Source: Parietichytrium sp. I65-24A
Taxonomy: Eukaryota > Sar > Bigyra > Thraustochytrida > Thraustochytriidae
NCBI GenBank assembly: GCA_012862575.1
Contig: BLSF01000019.1
Location: 248,001-312,000 of the forward strand
Direction of reading: 5' to 3'
DNA: 64,000 bases
Shown here: positions 20,686 through 30,042 of the stretch, piece after piece
How positions within the stretch are numbered: the stretch's first letter is position 1
Layout of the letters: every line of letters begins with the position of its first letter
Translations under genes and position numbers: made by a program
Notes under the pieces: generated by a model
The model's database searches: none
Told to the model about the DNA's origin: nothing
What the model saw: the letters and a program-made list of their open reading frames with translations, nothing else

Positions 20686-23600
20686 ATGGAGCTCGTGCGG
20701 GAAGCGCCGACGTTTCACCCGTCGCCGGAAGAGTTTGCCGACCCGATGGGATATATTGAGAAGATCCGCAAGAAGGCTGAGAGCGCGGGGATCTGCAAGA
20801 TTGTGCCGCCCAAGGGCTGGCAGTGTCCGTTTGCAGTGGATACAGACAAGTTCAGGTTCAGGACGCGAGTGCAGAACGTTTGCAAGGTGGACGGCGTGGC
20901 AAGGGTTGAAAGAGAGTTTCTCCTTGACGTGAGAAAGTTCCTGTTCCAACGCGGCGCTGCCATGGGCGAGGAGCCGCTTCCGCTGGTACCAGGTGGCGGC
21001 GGTCGAGCTGGCAAACCGCAAGAGTCCCTTCGCCTGTACCGTCTTTTCGTGGCCGTGCAGCAAAACGGAGGAGGGATTAAGGTAATTTCAGATTGCCTGT
21101 GGCACGAGATTGCAAAGGAGATGTTCCCCCGGATCAAATCAGAGGCTAAATTGGAAGCTCTGACGGCGCTACTCGAGAAGGCTTACGAGAGGTACCTTCT
21201 CTCTTACGAAACAGAGTTCTTGTCGCATGAATCCATCCCTTGGAAAGCGGAAAGAGCGTCGAAGGCTGCTTCAAACACGGTCGAAAACCATCGTTATCTC
21301 GACCTCAAGTGCCCACCTGCTGACGCTGATTTCAAGGAGATATTAGCTCTTGCTGCAGACGGACTTGGAGAAGCAATCGTATGCCAGGTAGTCGGAGAAC
21401 AGGCAGACGCCAGCGCAAAGCTGTCCTTGCAAGAGGGCTTGCAGGAAGCACGGCTTGCTCTCGACCCTGGATTCTCCTACCTGGAAGGGAATGACGTCCC
21501 ATCGAGTATGGACGTGGACGTAAAGCAGGAGAGCGAAGCAGCCGAGAAAACAAAAACAGTTTGGCGCGGGGGACCTCGAAAGAAGCGACGAGGAGGCAGG
21601 GGAGAGAGCGTTGATGTGAAACCGGTTGAGGAGCAGAAAAGAAAACGTTGGCCACGCCTCTGTCCAAGGCTAGGAAAACCTCCGAAACCAAGCGTTTTTA
21701 TTGGGGCGACTTTTTATAAATATTACCAAGATATCGATTCTTGTTACCTTGGGAAAGTGGTCTCAATCGACGAAGACAGCGATGAATACATGATCGAATT
21801 CAAGCATCCGACTGGTTCTAGTCATCAGGAGACAATTACCAGGGAAGACCTGCTCATGTTGCTGGCGTCTGGCGAAACTAAGCAGCTCGCACACGACGCG
21901 TTGGTGGAAGGGATCTGTCAGGAGTGTCTGCGAGCGGACAATGGCGATCGACTGCTGTTGTGCGATGGGTGCAACTTTGCGTACCATTCCACGTGTTTGG
22001 ATCCGCCGATGCGCGAGATTCCTGCTGGAGACTGGTTTTGTGCGGTGTGCCTCGCCTCTGACGATGAAAGTGAAGGAGAAGCCGCAGATGGCGATCCCGA
22101 TGCTGACCTGGAGAGTGCAAACGGAAGTGGTAGGCTCTCCCCGCACTCTGAAACAAGCGCGCAGCAAGATGTGGGCCCGGCGAGCAGGGTCAATCTTCCC
22201 CAGAGGCTTCGCAAGGTTCTCTCAACGTTCGGATATGGTGATGGAGAGCAGTATAGTATCGACGAATACAAAGTCATGGCGAACAAATTTAAGGAGAGAT
22301 ATTTCGACAAAGCATTAAGAGGCTTCAACCAAAATATTGTTGAGATCTCAGAAAACCCCGGCACGGAGGCCGCTGATCTCGCACTTGAACGGGAGTATTG
22401 GCGACTAGTCTCTGACGCAGCAAGAGGGGACATGGAGCTTGTCGACTTGAAGGTCTCGTATGGAAGTGACCTTGACACTGGAGAGCTTGGGTCAGGGTTC
22501 CCCACTGCTCGTGACATTGAGGCGCTGTCTGAAGAGCTTGCCGTCTTAAAGTCAAAAATCGACAATGGCACCGCCAGCACAGCACCTGCTGGGACAAAGC
22601 GAAAATTCGGGTCTAGCAACGCGTCACCGACTTCGCCTGACACCGTGAGGTTTGAGGAGCTGAAGAAAAAGCTAAAGATTTTTAGCAAATACTCGAAGGA
22701 CGGCTGGAACCTGAACATTTTCCCGAAGTTGCAGGGTTCCTTGCTACAACATGTGGACGAGGACATTACAGGTGTAATTGTTCCATGGTTGTACATGGGA
22801 ATGTGTTTTAGCTCATTTGCCTGGCACACGGAAGATCATTACTTTGCATCTATCAACTACCACCACTTTGGTGAGCCCAAGACTTGGTATGGCGTGCCTT
22901 CCGCTGGGGCATTCAAGTTCGAGCAGGCTGCGCGTGAGCTCACTCCGGAACTCTTTAGCGCGAGGAAAGACATTTTGACGGGCATCGTGACGCAGTTCAA
23001 TCCTACTGAGCTTGCTAGGAGAGGGGTTCCGGTATACCATATCATCCAGCGGCCAGGCGACTTTGTGCTGACGTTTCCACAAGCTTACCACGGCGGTTTC
23101 AACCACGGATTGAACTGCGCTGAGGCCGTGAATTTTGCGACGCGACAGTGGATTCCGTACGGAGAGGATTGCGTGGCCCGGTATGCCGAATTACGCAAGA
23201 ATCCAGTTATTTCGCATGAGGCCTTGATCGCTTCGCTCGCTGAGTTCGCGTCAGGGTCAGACAACGAAACGTCCATACTTGCACAATACATTTATTCCAA
23301 AGTTCAAGCGCTGCAGAGTGGGGAATTGGAGGCCCGAGCGAAGTGCATGAGTGAAATCACCGGGATCCAATCCATCGCTTATTCGGATGCTATTAAGGAG
23401 GACGAAGCCACCGCTGATGCCTCAAATCCTCATGCAGTAAAGAAGTCTCGCATGGGCGGGAACGCGTATGGGCGCGAGCGCTCTCATATGAGTCGCATGG
23501 GTCGAATGGGCAAGATGGGCGGTGGCGGCCAGGCCAAGCCTGGGGAAACCGGTTGGTTAGTCCAAGCGCAATGCCGGGATTGCAAGAAGTTCTGCTCGCT

Positions 23601-26454
23601 GTCGTTTGTACACGTAATCTGTCCTCAGCAAGACGACAAGCCATCGTTACAGCTCTTCTACTGCACCCAGCACGCTCTCGTAAGATCTAGTCGGGGTGAG
23701 TTTCCCGATGCCACTCGCGACAAGCGAGCTGTCGTCGAGTTAGTGTTGGTTTGGAGTGAGGAAAGACTTAAGGCACTTGTCGAACAACTTGGTCAAGCAG
23801 CGCTTGGACTTTTGGGGTGGAGACATTTGGTCTGGAAAACGCTGTGTGGCCACATCAAAGATGTCCAAGTTGATCAGCCTTCCGTGGATATGTTGCAGTC
23901 TGTGCACAAGGTATCTGCATCGAGTAGTGGCACAAATGGCAGTCCACCAGGTGTTCTCTTCACACTTAGCAAGTTAACAGAGAGCGGGGCCGAGACACTG
24001 GAGTACTCGAAGCTGAAGCATTTGGTGGATCAGGCCGCGTTCTACCGAGTGGAGGATAAAAACAGTGAGGTCTCGGCATTGAGATCTTTGCTTGGTTTGC
24101 TGAAGCAAAAGTTTTCCAACGTCGAAGTTCTCATTAAACGCCGCAAAGGCTCTCCGAGCTCGTGGCCCACACTTTCGGAGTGCGAGGAGACATTGGCACT
24201 TTACGAGTCTGGGGATGTGGACGTGGAGCTGCAAAGCTCGAAAGAGGTTCTCAAGAATGTCGCTCTGCTTCGCGTACCCGATTATCCTGCCATTGCGGAG
24301 CTGAAGGAGATTGTGGAACGTGCAAAAGCATGGGATCTCCGAGCTCAGCGCGCTTTGGAAGATGGCTTGGGGGAGGACGTCGCAGCTCATCTAGGTGAGA
24401 TCCTGAGCGAGGCAAAAGGGGAGGACTTGTGTGTGAGGGTACTTCCAACGTTTCCGCTTCTTGAATCTAGATTGGAGTCGTTTGTCTGGCATGAAGATGC
24501 AACCAAGCTCTTGTCAAACGAGTGGGCCTCGCTTGCAGACGCACAAAAATTATTGCATCGGTTTGAGAGCCTCGAGACGAATGCAATGCCAGCCCACAAG
24601 TTGTGCGCAGACGAAATCAAGTCTTTCGTCAAGGAGAGCGAAGAATGGGTCGAGCAGCTTGAGCCTTGCCTTGACGGCTCAAATCCTGATGAGCTGGTGC
24701 GTTTGATGTCTCAGAGCAATTCACTCAAGTTCAAGCCCACGATTCTTCTAAGCCACATCCAAGGGAGATCTTCTGGGGTCACTGCATGGGTGTCTAAAGC
24801 AGCTGAGCTTGTGAATCGAGTGAATGGTGTAATCGCAGCGAAGGAGAAGGCAGACTCAGAGGAAGGAGAGGACTCAGAGTCGCCACCAATTGCCCGCGTT
24901 CCAGAAGAAGACCTAATTAAGATTTACAGGGAAGGGGAGGAGTTTGGGTTTACAGCGGCGATGTGCAAGTCGCTCAAGATTCTCGCTCCTTATATCGAAA
25001 GTATCGCCACTTGGCGAAAGAATGTGGAAGATTGCATGATCGACTTTGAAACTCTTGTAAACGCCAAAGGCGCCAGATACCTAAAACAGGTGTCCAGGGA
25101 GGAAGTTTTGACCGAAACTCTCAAGTCCGCAGTAAGCAATATCGATTCAGATCTTGTCAGCAACGATGGGGGGGACGAGGAAGGTGAAGATCAGGAAGCC
25201 TCTGCGTCGCCAAAAGAGAAACTTCCGCTAGCAGAGCCTCCCTCCACCACGTCGGATGCTCCCATCCAGGACAAGCGTGGAAGAAAACTGCATTGCGTTT
25301 GCCGAAAGCCTTACGTGAAAGGCGCGGCGATGGTTGAGTGCGCTACCTGTTCCGAGAAATACCACCCTCATTGCCTAGCTGCCACAACGGAACATTTGAA
25401 AGAGATCAAGGAGTACATTTGTCCCACCTGTGTGCATGATGGTAAGCTAGCTGACCGCGAGCGAGAGAAAGGATCACTTTGCTATTGTGGGCACGAGTTT
25501 TCCTCCGGCGGAACTATAGTCCAGTGTGATGACTGCAAGGATTGGTTCCATCCTCTCTGCGTGGGGGTGTCTGCCCACGACGTAGAAGAGCTACAGGACT
25601 ACAAATGCCCGGGATGCTGCGCGGCCGCAGGGGTCAAGCCCATGGTTGAGCTATTTTGCATCTGCCGCAAACCAGAGTTTGGCACAAGTGACTTTGACCA
25701 ACAGATGATTAGTTGCGACAATTGCAAAGACTGGTTCCATCCAATGTGCGTCGGGCTCTCTGAAGACGCACTGGAGCGAATGTTGGAGGACAAGACCAAG
25801 TATTTTTGCACCAGGTGTTGCGACAGCAACGACATTCCATACGACCTGGAGGTGGGTCAGAGCGGTTTCGTTGTCGCCAAAGAGCTTTACTGTTCCAGAT
25901 ACCAGCGCACAATGGAGCTGACTCAGTTTCGAATTCGCAAAACCAAGCAGCTTGCTTCGCTTCGCTCGGACGCCTCCTTTGAGCAGCTCGAGTCTGCCTG
26001 GGAAGAGCTCGACGGAATCCCTTTTGCTCTTCCCGAAGAGCAGTTTATCGCCGATATTGTCGGTGCATACAAGAAATGGGAGGATTCCATCGCGCGGGCA
26101 GATGTTAAAAAGTCGAGCACGAGAGCGATATGGCATGTACTATACCAAGAGGCCACAATTCCTCTTCTCTCGCGCCCGACCATGTTGAACCTACTCCAGG
26201 AGGAGCTGTGGATGAGATACCTCATGCACTGCTGGTTCAGGCGCAACGGGGCCATGGAGGCTTATCCCGTGGAACCCAAAGCGTCGGTTCCAACAAATCG
26301 CATCCCGCAACACATTTCCAAGTCTACGCTGGCCACCTTGCGCGGGGCGCTAAGAATCCCAGAGTTTCGAAAGCAAGCCGAGGAGGAAAGCGAGTCCCCT
26401 GGCGTCCGCGGTGAAATCGCTCAGACCTTTCTGCAGAAGTATGCCCCCTCTTAA
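20686..26454 (+). CDS. KDM5: KDM5/JARID1-type JmjC histone H3K4 demethylase
   Basis: The protein has 1922 residues in one exon. The ATG at 20686 puts a JmjN domain at the very N-terminus (FHPSPEEFADPMGYI), as in the family; upstream open codons have no ATG. Order: JmjN (about 8-50), ARID (about 65-180), a Tudor-like segment (about 340-390), PHD1 (411-457), JmjC (about 680-840), a C5HC2-like zinc finger (about 960-1000), a PLU-1-like helical region, then three more PHD fingers near the C-terminus (starting about 1537, 1599 and 1658). The JmjC iron ligands are present: His714-x-Glu716 (HTED) and His802 (YHGGFNH). KDM5 enzymes remove methyl groups from H3K4me3/2 using Fe(II) and 2-oxoglutarate, and the first PHD reads the H3 tail. 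The JmjN-ARID-PHD-JmjC-C5HC2 order makes the assignment secure. Four PHD fingers and the Tudor-like segment go beyond the simplest family layout. Confidence 0.95.
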   Translation: MELVREAPTFHPSPEEFADPMGYIEKIRKKAESAGICKIVPPKGWQCPFAVDTDKFRFRTRVQNVCKVDGVARVEREFLLDVRKFLFQRGAAMGEEPLPLVPGGGGRAGKPQESLRLYRLFVAVQQNGGGIKVISDCLWHEIAKEMFPRIKSEAKLEALTALLEKAYERYLLSYETEFLSHESIPWKAERASKAASNTVENHRYLDLKCPPADADFKEILALAADGLGEAIVCQVVGEQADASAKLSLQEGLQEARLALDPGFSYLEGNDVPSSMDVDVKQESEAAEKTKTVWRGGPRKKRRGGRGESVDVKPVEEQKRKRWPRLCPRLGKPPKPSVFIGATFYKYYQDIDSCYLGKVVSIDEDSDEYMIEFKHPTGSSHQETITREDLLMLLASGETKQLAHDALVEGICQECLRADNGDRLLLCDGCNFAYHSTCLDPPMREIPAGDWFCAVCLASDDESEGEAADGDPDADLESANGSGRLSPHSETSAQQDVGPASRVNLPQRLRKVLSTFGYGDGEQYSIDEYKVMANKFKERYFDKALRGFNQNIVEISENPGTEAADLALEREYWRLVSDAARGDMELVDLKVSYGSDLDTGELGSGFPTARDIEALSEELAVLKSKIDNGTASTAPAGTKRKFGSSNASPTSPDTVRFEELKKKLKIFSKYSKDGWNLNIFPKLQGSLLQHVDEDITGVIVPWLYMGMCFSSFAWHTEDHYFASINYHHFGEPKTWYGVPSAGAFKFEQAARELTPELFSARKDILTGIVTQFNPTELARRGVPVYHIIQRPGDFVLTFPQAYHGGFNHGLNCAEAVNFATRQWIPYGEDCVARYAELRKNPVISHEALIASLAEFASGSDNETSILAQYIYSKVQALQSGELEARAKCMSEITGIQSIAYSDAIKEDEATADASNPHAVKKSRMGGNAYGRERSHMSRMGRMGKMGGGGQAKPGETGWLVQAQCRDCKKFCSLSFVHVICPQQDDKPSLQLFYCTQHALVRSSRGEFPDATRDKRAVVELVLVWSEERLKALVEQLGQAALGLLGWRHLVWKTLCGHIKDVQVDQPSVDMLQSVHKVSASSSGTNGSPPGVLFTLSKLTESGAETLEYSKLKHLVDQAAFYRVEDKNSEVSALRSLLGLLKQKFSNVEVLIKRRKGSPSSWPTLSECEETLALYESGDVDVELQSSKEVLKNVALLRVPDYPAIAELKEIVERAKAWDLRAQRALEDGLGEDVAAHLGEILSEAKGEDLCVRVLPTFPLLESRLESFVWHEDATKLLSNEWASLADAQKLLHRFESLETNAMPAHKLCADEIKSFVKESEEWVEQLEPCLDGSNPDELVRLMSQSNSLKFKPTILLSHIQGRSSGVTAWVSKAAELVNRVNGVIAAKEKADSEEGEDSESPPIARVPEEDLIKIYREGEEFGFTAAMCKSLKILAPYIESIATWRKNVEDCMIDFETLVNAKGARYLKQVSREEVLTETLKSAVSNIDSDLVSNDGGDEEGEDQEASASPKEKLPLAEPPSTTSDAPIQDKRGRKLHCVCRKPYVKGAAMVECATCSEKYHPHCLAATTEHLKEIKEYICPTCVHDGKLADREREKGSLCYCGHEFSSGGTIVQCDDCKDWFHPLCVGVSAHDVEELQDYKCPGCCAAAGVKPMVELFCICRKPEFGTSDFDQQMISCDNCKDWFHPMCVGLSEDALERMLEDKTKYFCTRCCDSNDIPYDLEVGQSGFVVAKELYCSRYQRTMELTQFRIRKTKQLASLRSDASFEQLESAWEELDGIPFALPEEQFIADIVGAYKKWEDSIARADVKKSSTRAIWHVLYQEATIPLLSRPTMLNLLQEELWMRYLMHCWFRRNGAMEAYPVEPKASVPTNRIPQHISKSTLATLRGALRIPEFRKQAEEESESPGVRGEIAQTFLQKYAPS

Positions 26455-26872
26455 AGTTTTTATTTCGCGCGAGACGCAGCTCGTACAATTCACATCTTGA
26501 CACTCATGTTCAGCACACTTACGTTGCTTGTACTTTTCACCCTCTGCATTCTTGTTTCTAATTTTAGATAACGTTGGTTGACAATTTGCTTTCATCATGG
26601 TGACCCCAATTCCAATCCATCGCATGACTCATACTCGTACGGGAACTGTTGGCAAACTCTAGTGCCAGGTGCCTTTGAACCAATCAATCAAATCAGACGA
26701 CACCTCTCAAAAGCGATACTCTACTCGCGGCCGAGTGTACAGCTAGCTCGTGGGAGCCACAGTTGTCCAGTTGTGGTGGCCGAGCGCCTATGTACTTGGG
26801 GCTTTCTGAATTCTGCATTCCTGCACTTGTGCGTCACCGAGACTCGCCGCGTGGAGTGTCTCTTGTTGCGGC
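26455..26872. other. Spacer between KDM5-like and SLC35F-like genes
   Basis: The 418 bases hold the 3' UTR of the upstream gene and the promoter of the downstream gene. Both genes read on the plus strand. No RNA gene, repeat or further reading frame is supported here. Confidence 0.5.
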
Positions 26873-28066
26873 ATGTTAGAAGGGTCCTCGCCCCACCGTC
26901 CGCGACTGTGCTCGCTTGATGGCGTGGAGAGAGCGGAGGGGGGCAGCGGGGCAGAGAGTTCACCTAGAGACAGCTCGGGGGCGGAGGGCCGAGATGGCAC
27001 CGAGCTGGAGAATAATGGCTCTGCCGAGCTGAGCAGCGATGACACGGACCGAAAAGCCTATGTCGGAGTGGTGGCCGGGCAAGCGCTGTCAGTGTTGCTG
27101 GCAGGGACAGGAGTGTTCTCGCAGCTTTTGGCGAGGGGCAGCGCTGGATTGTCCGTTCCGGCGTTCCAAAATTGGCTGGTGTACCTCGTGTTGACCACTA
27201 CTTTCGGGTGGAGATGGAGGCAGAATCGGAATCGCAGGCGGAGCAATTCGTGGCATGAAGATGCTGGGGGCGTGCGCGCCAACGACGGACAGGGAACGTG
27301 CTGGGGTTTACGGGTGCCGATGTATTGCTATGCACTCATTTCTTTGTGCGATGTTCTCGGTAATTTCATCGCAGTAACAGCATTCCGATTCACGAATGTG
27401 ACGAGCATCACTCTACTAGACTGCTTTGCGATTCCTGTGGTCATGCTGCTCAGCAAGATATTCCTGCGCGTTGACTATCTCCGCTCCAATTTAATTGGTG
27501 TGGCAATCTGTCTTGTTGGGTTGGTGCTGGTTGTGCTCTCCGATTTGTCTTCGAAGGGTGGGCCCGGCGATGCACCTGATCCACTCATCGGCGATTTACT
27601 TGCAATCCTTGCGGCTTGCTTCTACGGTACCGCAAATGTTGCACAGGAAGGCATGGTGAAGGCGTTTGATCGTGTGGAGTTTCTCTTCATGATGGGGCTC
27701 TGGGGCATGATCTATAGCTCTGTCCTAATCCTTGCGACCGAGGTTGACGACCTCTTTCATTCGGACAGCTTGTTAAGGGCTGACACCTTTCTTTATCTTG
27801 CAGGCTATACCGCTTGCTTGACTGGTATGTCTGTCGGCATCTCTGAGTTCTTGCAGCATTTCGACGCCGCTCTGTTGAATTTGTCACTGTTGAGCTCTGA
27901 CGTCTGGGCGGTATTTGCTGGTATACTTATCTTTCGCGAGGACCTGAATCCGCTGTACTTTGTCGCTCTAGGTATGATATTTGTTGGGGTCTACGTGTAT
28001 AATAAAGAGCCGCCGGTACACACAAGTGGCCATCAAAAGTTGAGCGAGTTGTCAGAAAATAGTTAG
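26873..28066 (+). CDS. SLC35F1/F2-like multispan transporter (drug/metabolite transporter superfamily)
   Basis: The protein has 397 residues and starts at the ATG at 26873. A polar, acidic N-terminal tail of about 55 residues precedes roughly ten hydrophobic segments. Family-typical stretches include CDVLGNF, TSITLLDCFAIPVVMLLSKIF and GDLLAILAACFYGTANVAQE, with the paired helical repeat of DMT/EamA carriers. The fit is best to the SLC35F (DUF914) group; the substrate is not known for most members. It would sit in the plasma membrane or an endomembrane. An AATAAA-like signal lies just after the stop (about 28080). It converges on the IAH1-like gene with only 100 bases between the stops. Confidence 0.85.
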   Translation: MLEGSSPHRPRLCSLDGVERAEGGSGAESSPRDSSGAEGRDGTELENNGSAELSSDDTDRKAYVGVVAGQALSVLLAGTGVFSQLLARGSAGLSVPAFQNWLVYLVLTTTFGWRWRQNRNRRRSNSWHEDAGGVRANDGQGTCWGLRVPMYCYALISLCDVLGNFIAVTAFRFTNVTSITLLDCFAIPVVMLLSKIFLRVDYLRSNLIGVAICLVGLVLVVLSDLSSKGGPGDAPDPLIGDLLAILAACFYGTANVAQEGMVKAFDRVEFLFMMGLWGMIYSSVLILATEVDDLFHSDSLLRADTFLYLAGYTACLTGMSVGISEFLQHFDAALLNLSLLSSDVWAVFAGILIFREDLNPLYFVALGMIFVGVYVYNKEPPVHTSGHQKLSELSENS

Positions 28067-28166
28067 CCCAAGCATTTTGTAATAAAAAGAGAGAACTAGA
28101 GATCATAGCACAAAATAGTATGAGGACTGGACGCAACAAAGCTCAAAAGCTGGACAATCTTTGATT

Positions 28167-29232
28167 TTATACCTTTTGCTTTTTCGGTGCGGATGTGCTC
28201 TCGGCGCTGTCTTTCGCTGGGCTCTCTTCTGTTAAGGACCTCTTCGCACTAAAGAACTTCTTTACGAACTCAAGGGGGTCCTCACTAGCGTCCACTTCAT
28301 TCCACCAAGGTCCATGTTGCTTGAGCGCAGAACACTCAGAGCCAGTATTTGCGGGGTTGCCAGTGAATGGACATGGCTTGACGAGCAGGTCCGGGACTGC
28401 GGTCTCGATGCAATTCAGAATGCCTTCGAAAACAAGCTTGTTACCAGCTGGATTGAAGTGCAGTCCATCGCAGAAGAAGTCGTAGGAATCTCTGCCCTTC
28501 CCTTGCATGACGAAATCTTGGAATGCATTGTAAAACAAGGTATTCTCGCTCTGCGAAACCTTATGGCAGGCCTCGGCGTAAGGTTCCACCCTATCCGTGG
28601 TTCGATCGGAAACTAGATTTTCTGTGGACTCTCCGCATCTCTTTGCCTTGGGAATCAAGAACTCGTTCATGTACTGCTCTGCGTCAACCGGTGGGGGGGC
28701 GATGATGACGACAGTGTTGCACTTGAGCTTGTTCTTGAAATGGGAGACAATTTTTTTCAGATTCTCTTCATATTCTTCAACGGGAACGTTTTGGCTTCCC
28801 GATGAGGCATCGTCTAAGCATCCCGCGAATAGTGTGCGCATAACACAAAGTCAGCAGGAACCATCCGACCAAACCGTCTCAAGCTCATAGCTCATAGCTC
28901 ATCCGCCCGTGCCAAGACTTACTCGCCCCAAAGAAAACTACCCCAAATGCGACCTGCCCTTCTGACCCTACCTCCAGCTCGTCCAAAAGCCCCAGCGCCC
29001 ACCTGGTATTGTACCCCGAGTACCCTCTGTTCAGCACATCAGCTCTACGTATGTACCCTGTCCACAGCGGCGCAGACATTCACGGCCAGGTTTCCGCATT
29101 GTTAGAGTCTTCGAGCCCTGCTTTCAAAGCCGATTGATACAACCTACTATTGGACAGCAACTGGCACCAGCCTCCTGCCTCGTACCCTTGCTGCGTCAGC
29201 GAGTCTCCAAACACTACGATCTTTGCTGGCAT
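28167..29232 (-). CDS. IAH1: IAH1-like SGNH/GDSL esterase, three exons
   Basis: Splicing gives 288 residues from exons 29232-29148, 29057-28923 and 28813-28167. Intron 1 (90 nt) has a GTAGGT donor and a GGACAG acceptor. Intron 2 (109 nt) has a GTAAGT donor and a GCTTAG acceptor. The joins recreate family blocks that no single frame contains: exon 1 gives the nucleophile block I of SGNH hydrolases (VVFGDSLTQQG), the first join gives RYIRRADVLNRGYSGYNTRW with the block II glycine, and the second gives FFGANDAS with the block III asparagine. Block V, DGLHFNPAGN, carries the catalytic Asp/His. This is the layout of isoamyl acetate-hydrolysing esterase (IAH1), which cleaves short-chain esters. A Lys/Glu-rich C-terminus (about 250-288) looks lineage-specific. 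The predicted protein is soluble, with no signal peptide. (CT)n and (CTAT)n tracts lie directly upstream of the start. Confidence 0.9.
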
Positions 29233-29238
29233 TTTGCT

Positions 29239-29270
<32 letters not shown>

Positions 29271-30042
29271 TTCTTTCTTTTTCTCTCGCTCAGTTTCGCT
29301 CTTCCTCTTCCTCTTGCTCCCTCTCCCTCATGCTCCGACACTTCCAACACTTCCGACACAAGTACGTACTGGTACTCGAGTACCGTCTTGTATGCATTAA
29401 CGCCAGTCTTTTAGTAAGCCCTTCCATAGGAAACTCTTAGGCGTGGCTCTTGAAATCTCTTGAATCGAGTGACAGTGAATGAGTTGAGGAACCCAAGCAG
29501 TTTGCGGGATTGGGCATAAGCTTATCTGATCTTATCTGATTCATCTGACGTGTTTGACTATGTTTGACTCGTAAATACTTGTAAATGACTTGTATGACTT
29601 GCATTGACATGGAAGTTATGGAGGGAAAGCAGGGAAAGTGAGGAAGGGAGGGAAGGAGGAAAGCAGAATTCAGAAGAGGGGAGCGCGGGCGAGAGAGAGT
29701 GTGCGCAGAGTGGGCACATTAGCGCGAGGTATTGGCTGTTGCTGGTGATTAGTGCGTTGGCACTGTTGGCACTGTTGATACTGTTGGCACTGTTGTGGCT
29801 CTGTTGGCACTGTTGGCTCTGTTGACACTGTTGGCTCTGTTGGCGCTGTTGATACTGTTGGCACTGTTGATACTTTTGGGCTCTGTTGGCACTGTTGGCT
29901 CTGTTGGCACTGTTGATACTGTTAGCACTATTGGCACGGGGAACGAAGGGATCCATCTCTCCAACCAACCAACCATCCATCCATCCATCAAAGGGAGCAG
30001 CAATAGGAACGAAGGGAAGAGAGGGTTGGCCCTGGTCTACGG
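29233..30042. repeat. Spacer with CT/CTAT microsatellite and TTGGCACTG minisatellite
   Basis: The region separates the divergent IAH1-like and SMG8 genes. A pyrimidine tract of (CT)n, (CTAT)n and (CTTT)n runs from about 29238 to 29285. A GTAC palindrome (GGTACTCGAGTACC) lies near 29370. A tandem array from about 29750 to 29940 is built from 12- and 18-nt units of the type TTGGCACTG/TTGATACTG/TTGGCTCTG. AACC and ATCC runs lie at 29961-29990. Long open frames through the array (for example 29558-30232, minus) are only Gln/Asn/Ser repeats and are not called genes. Confidence 0.7.
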
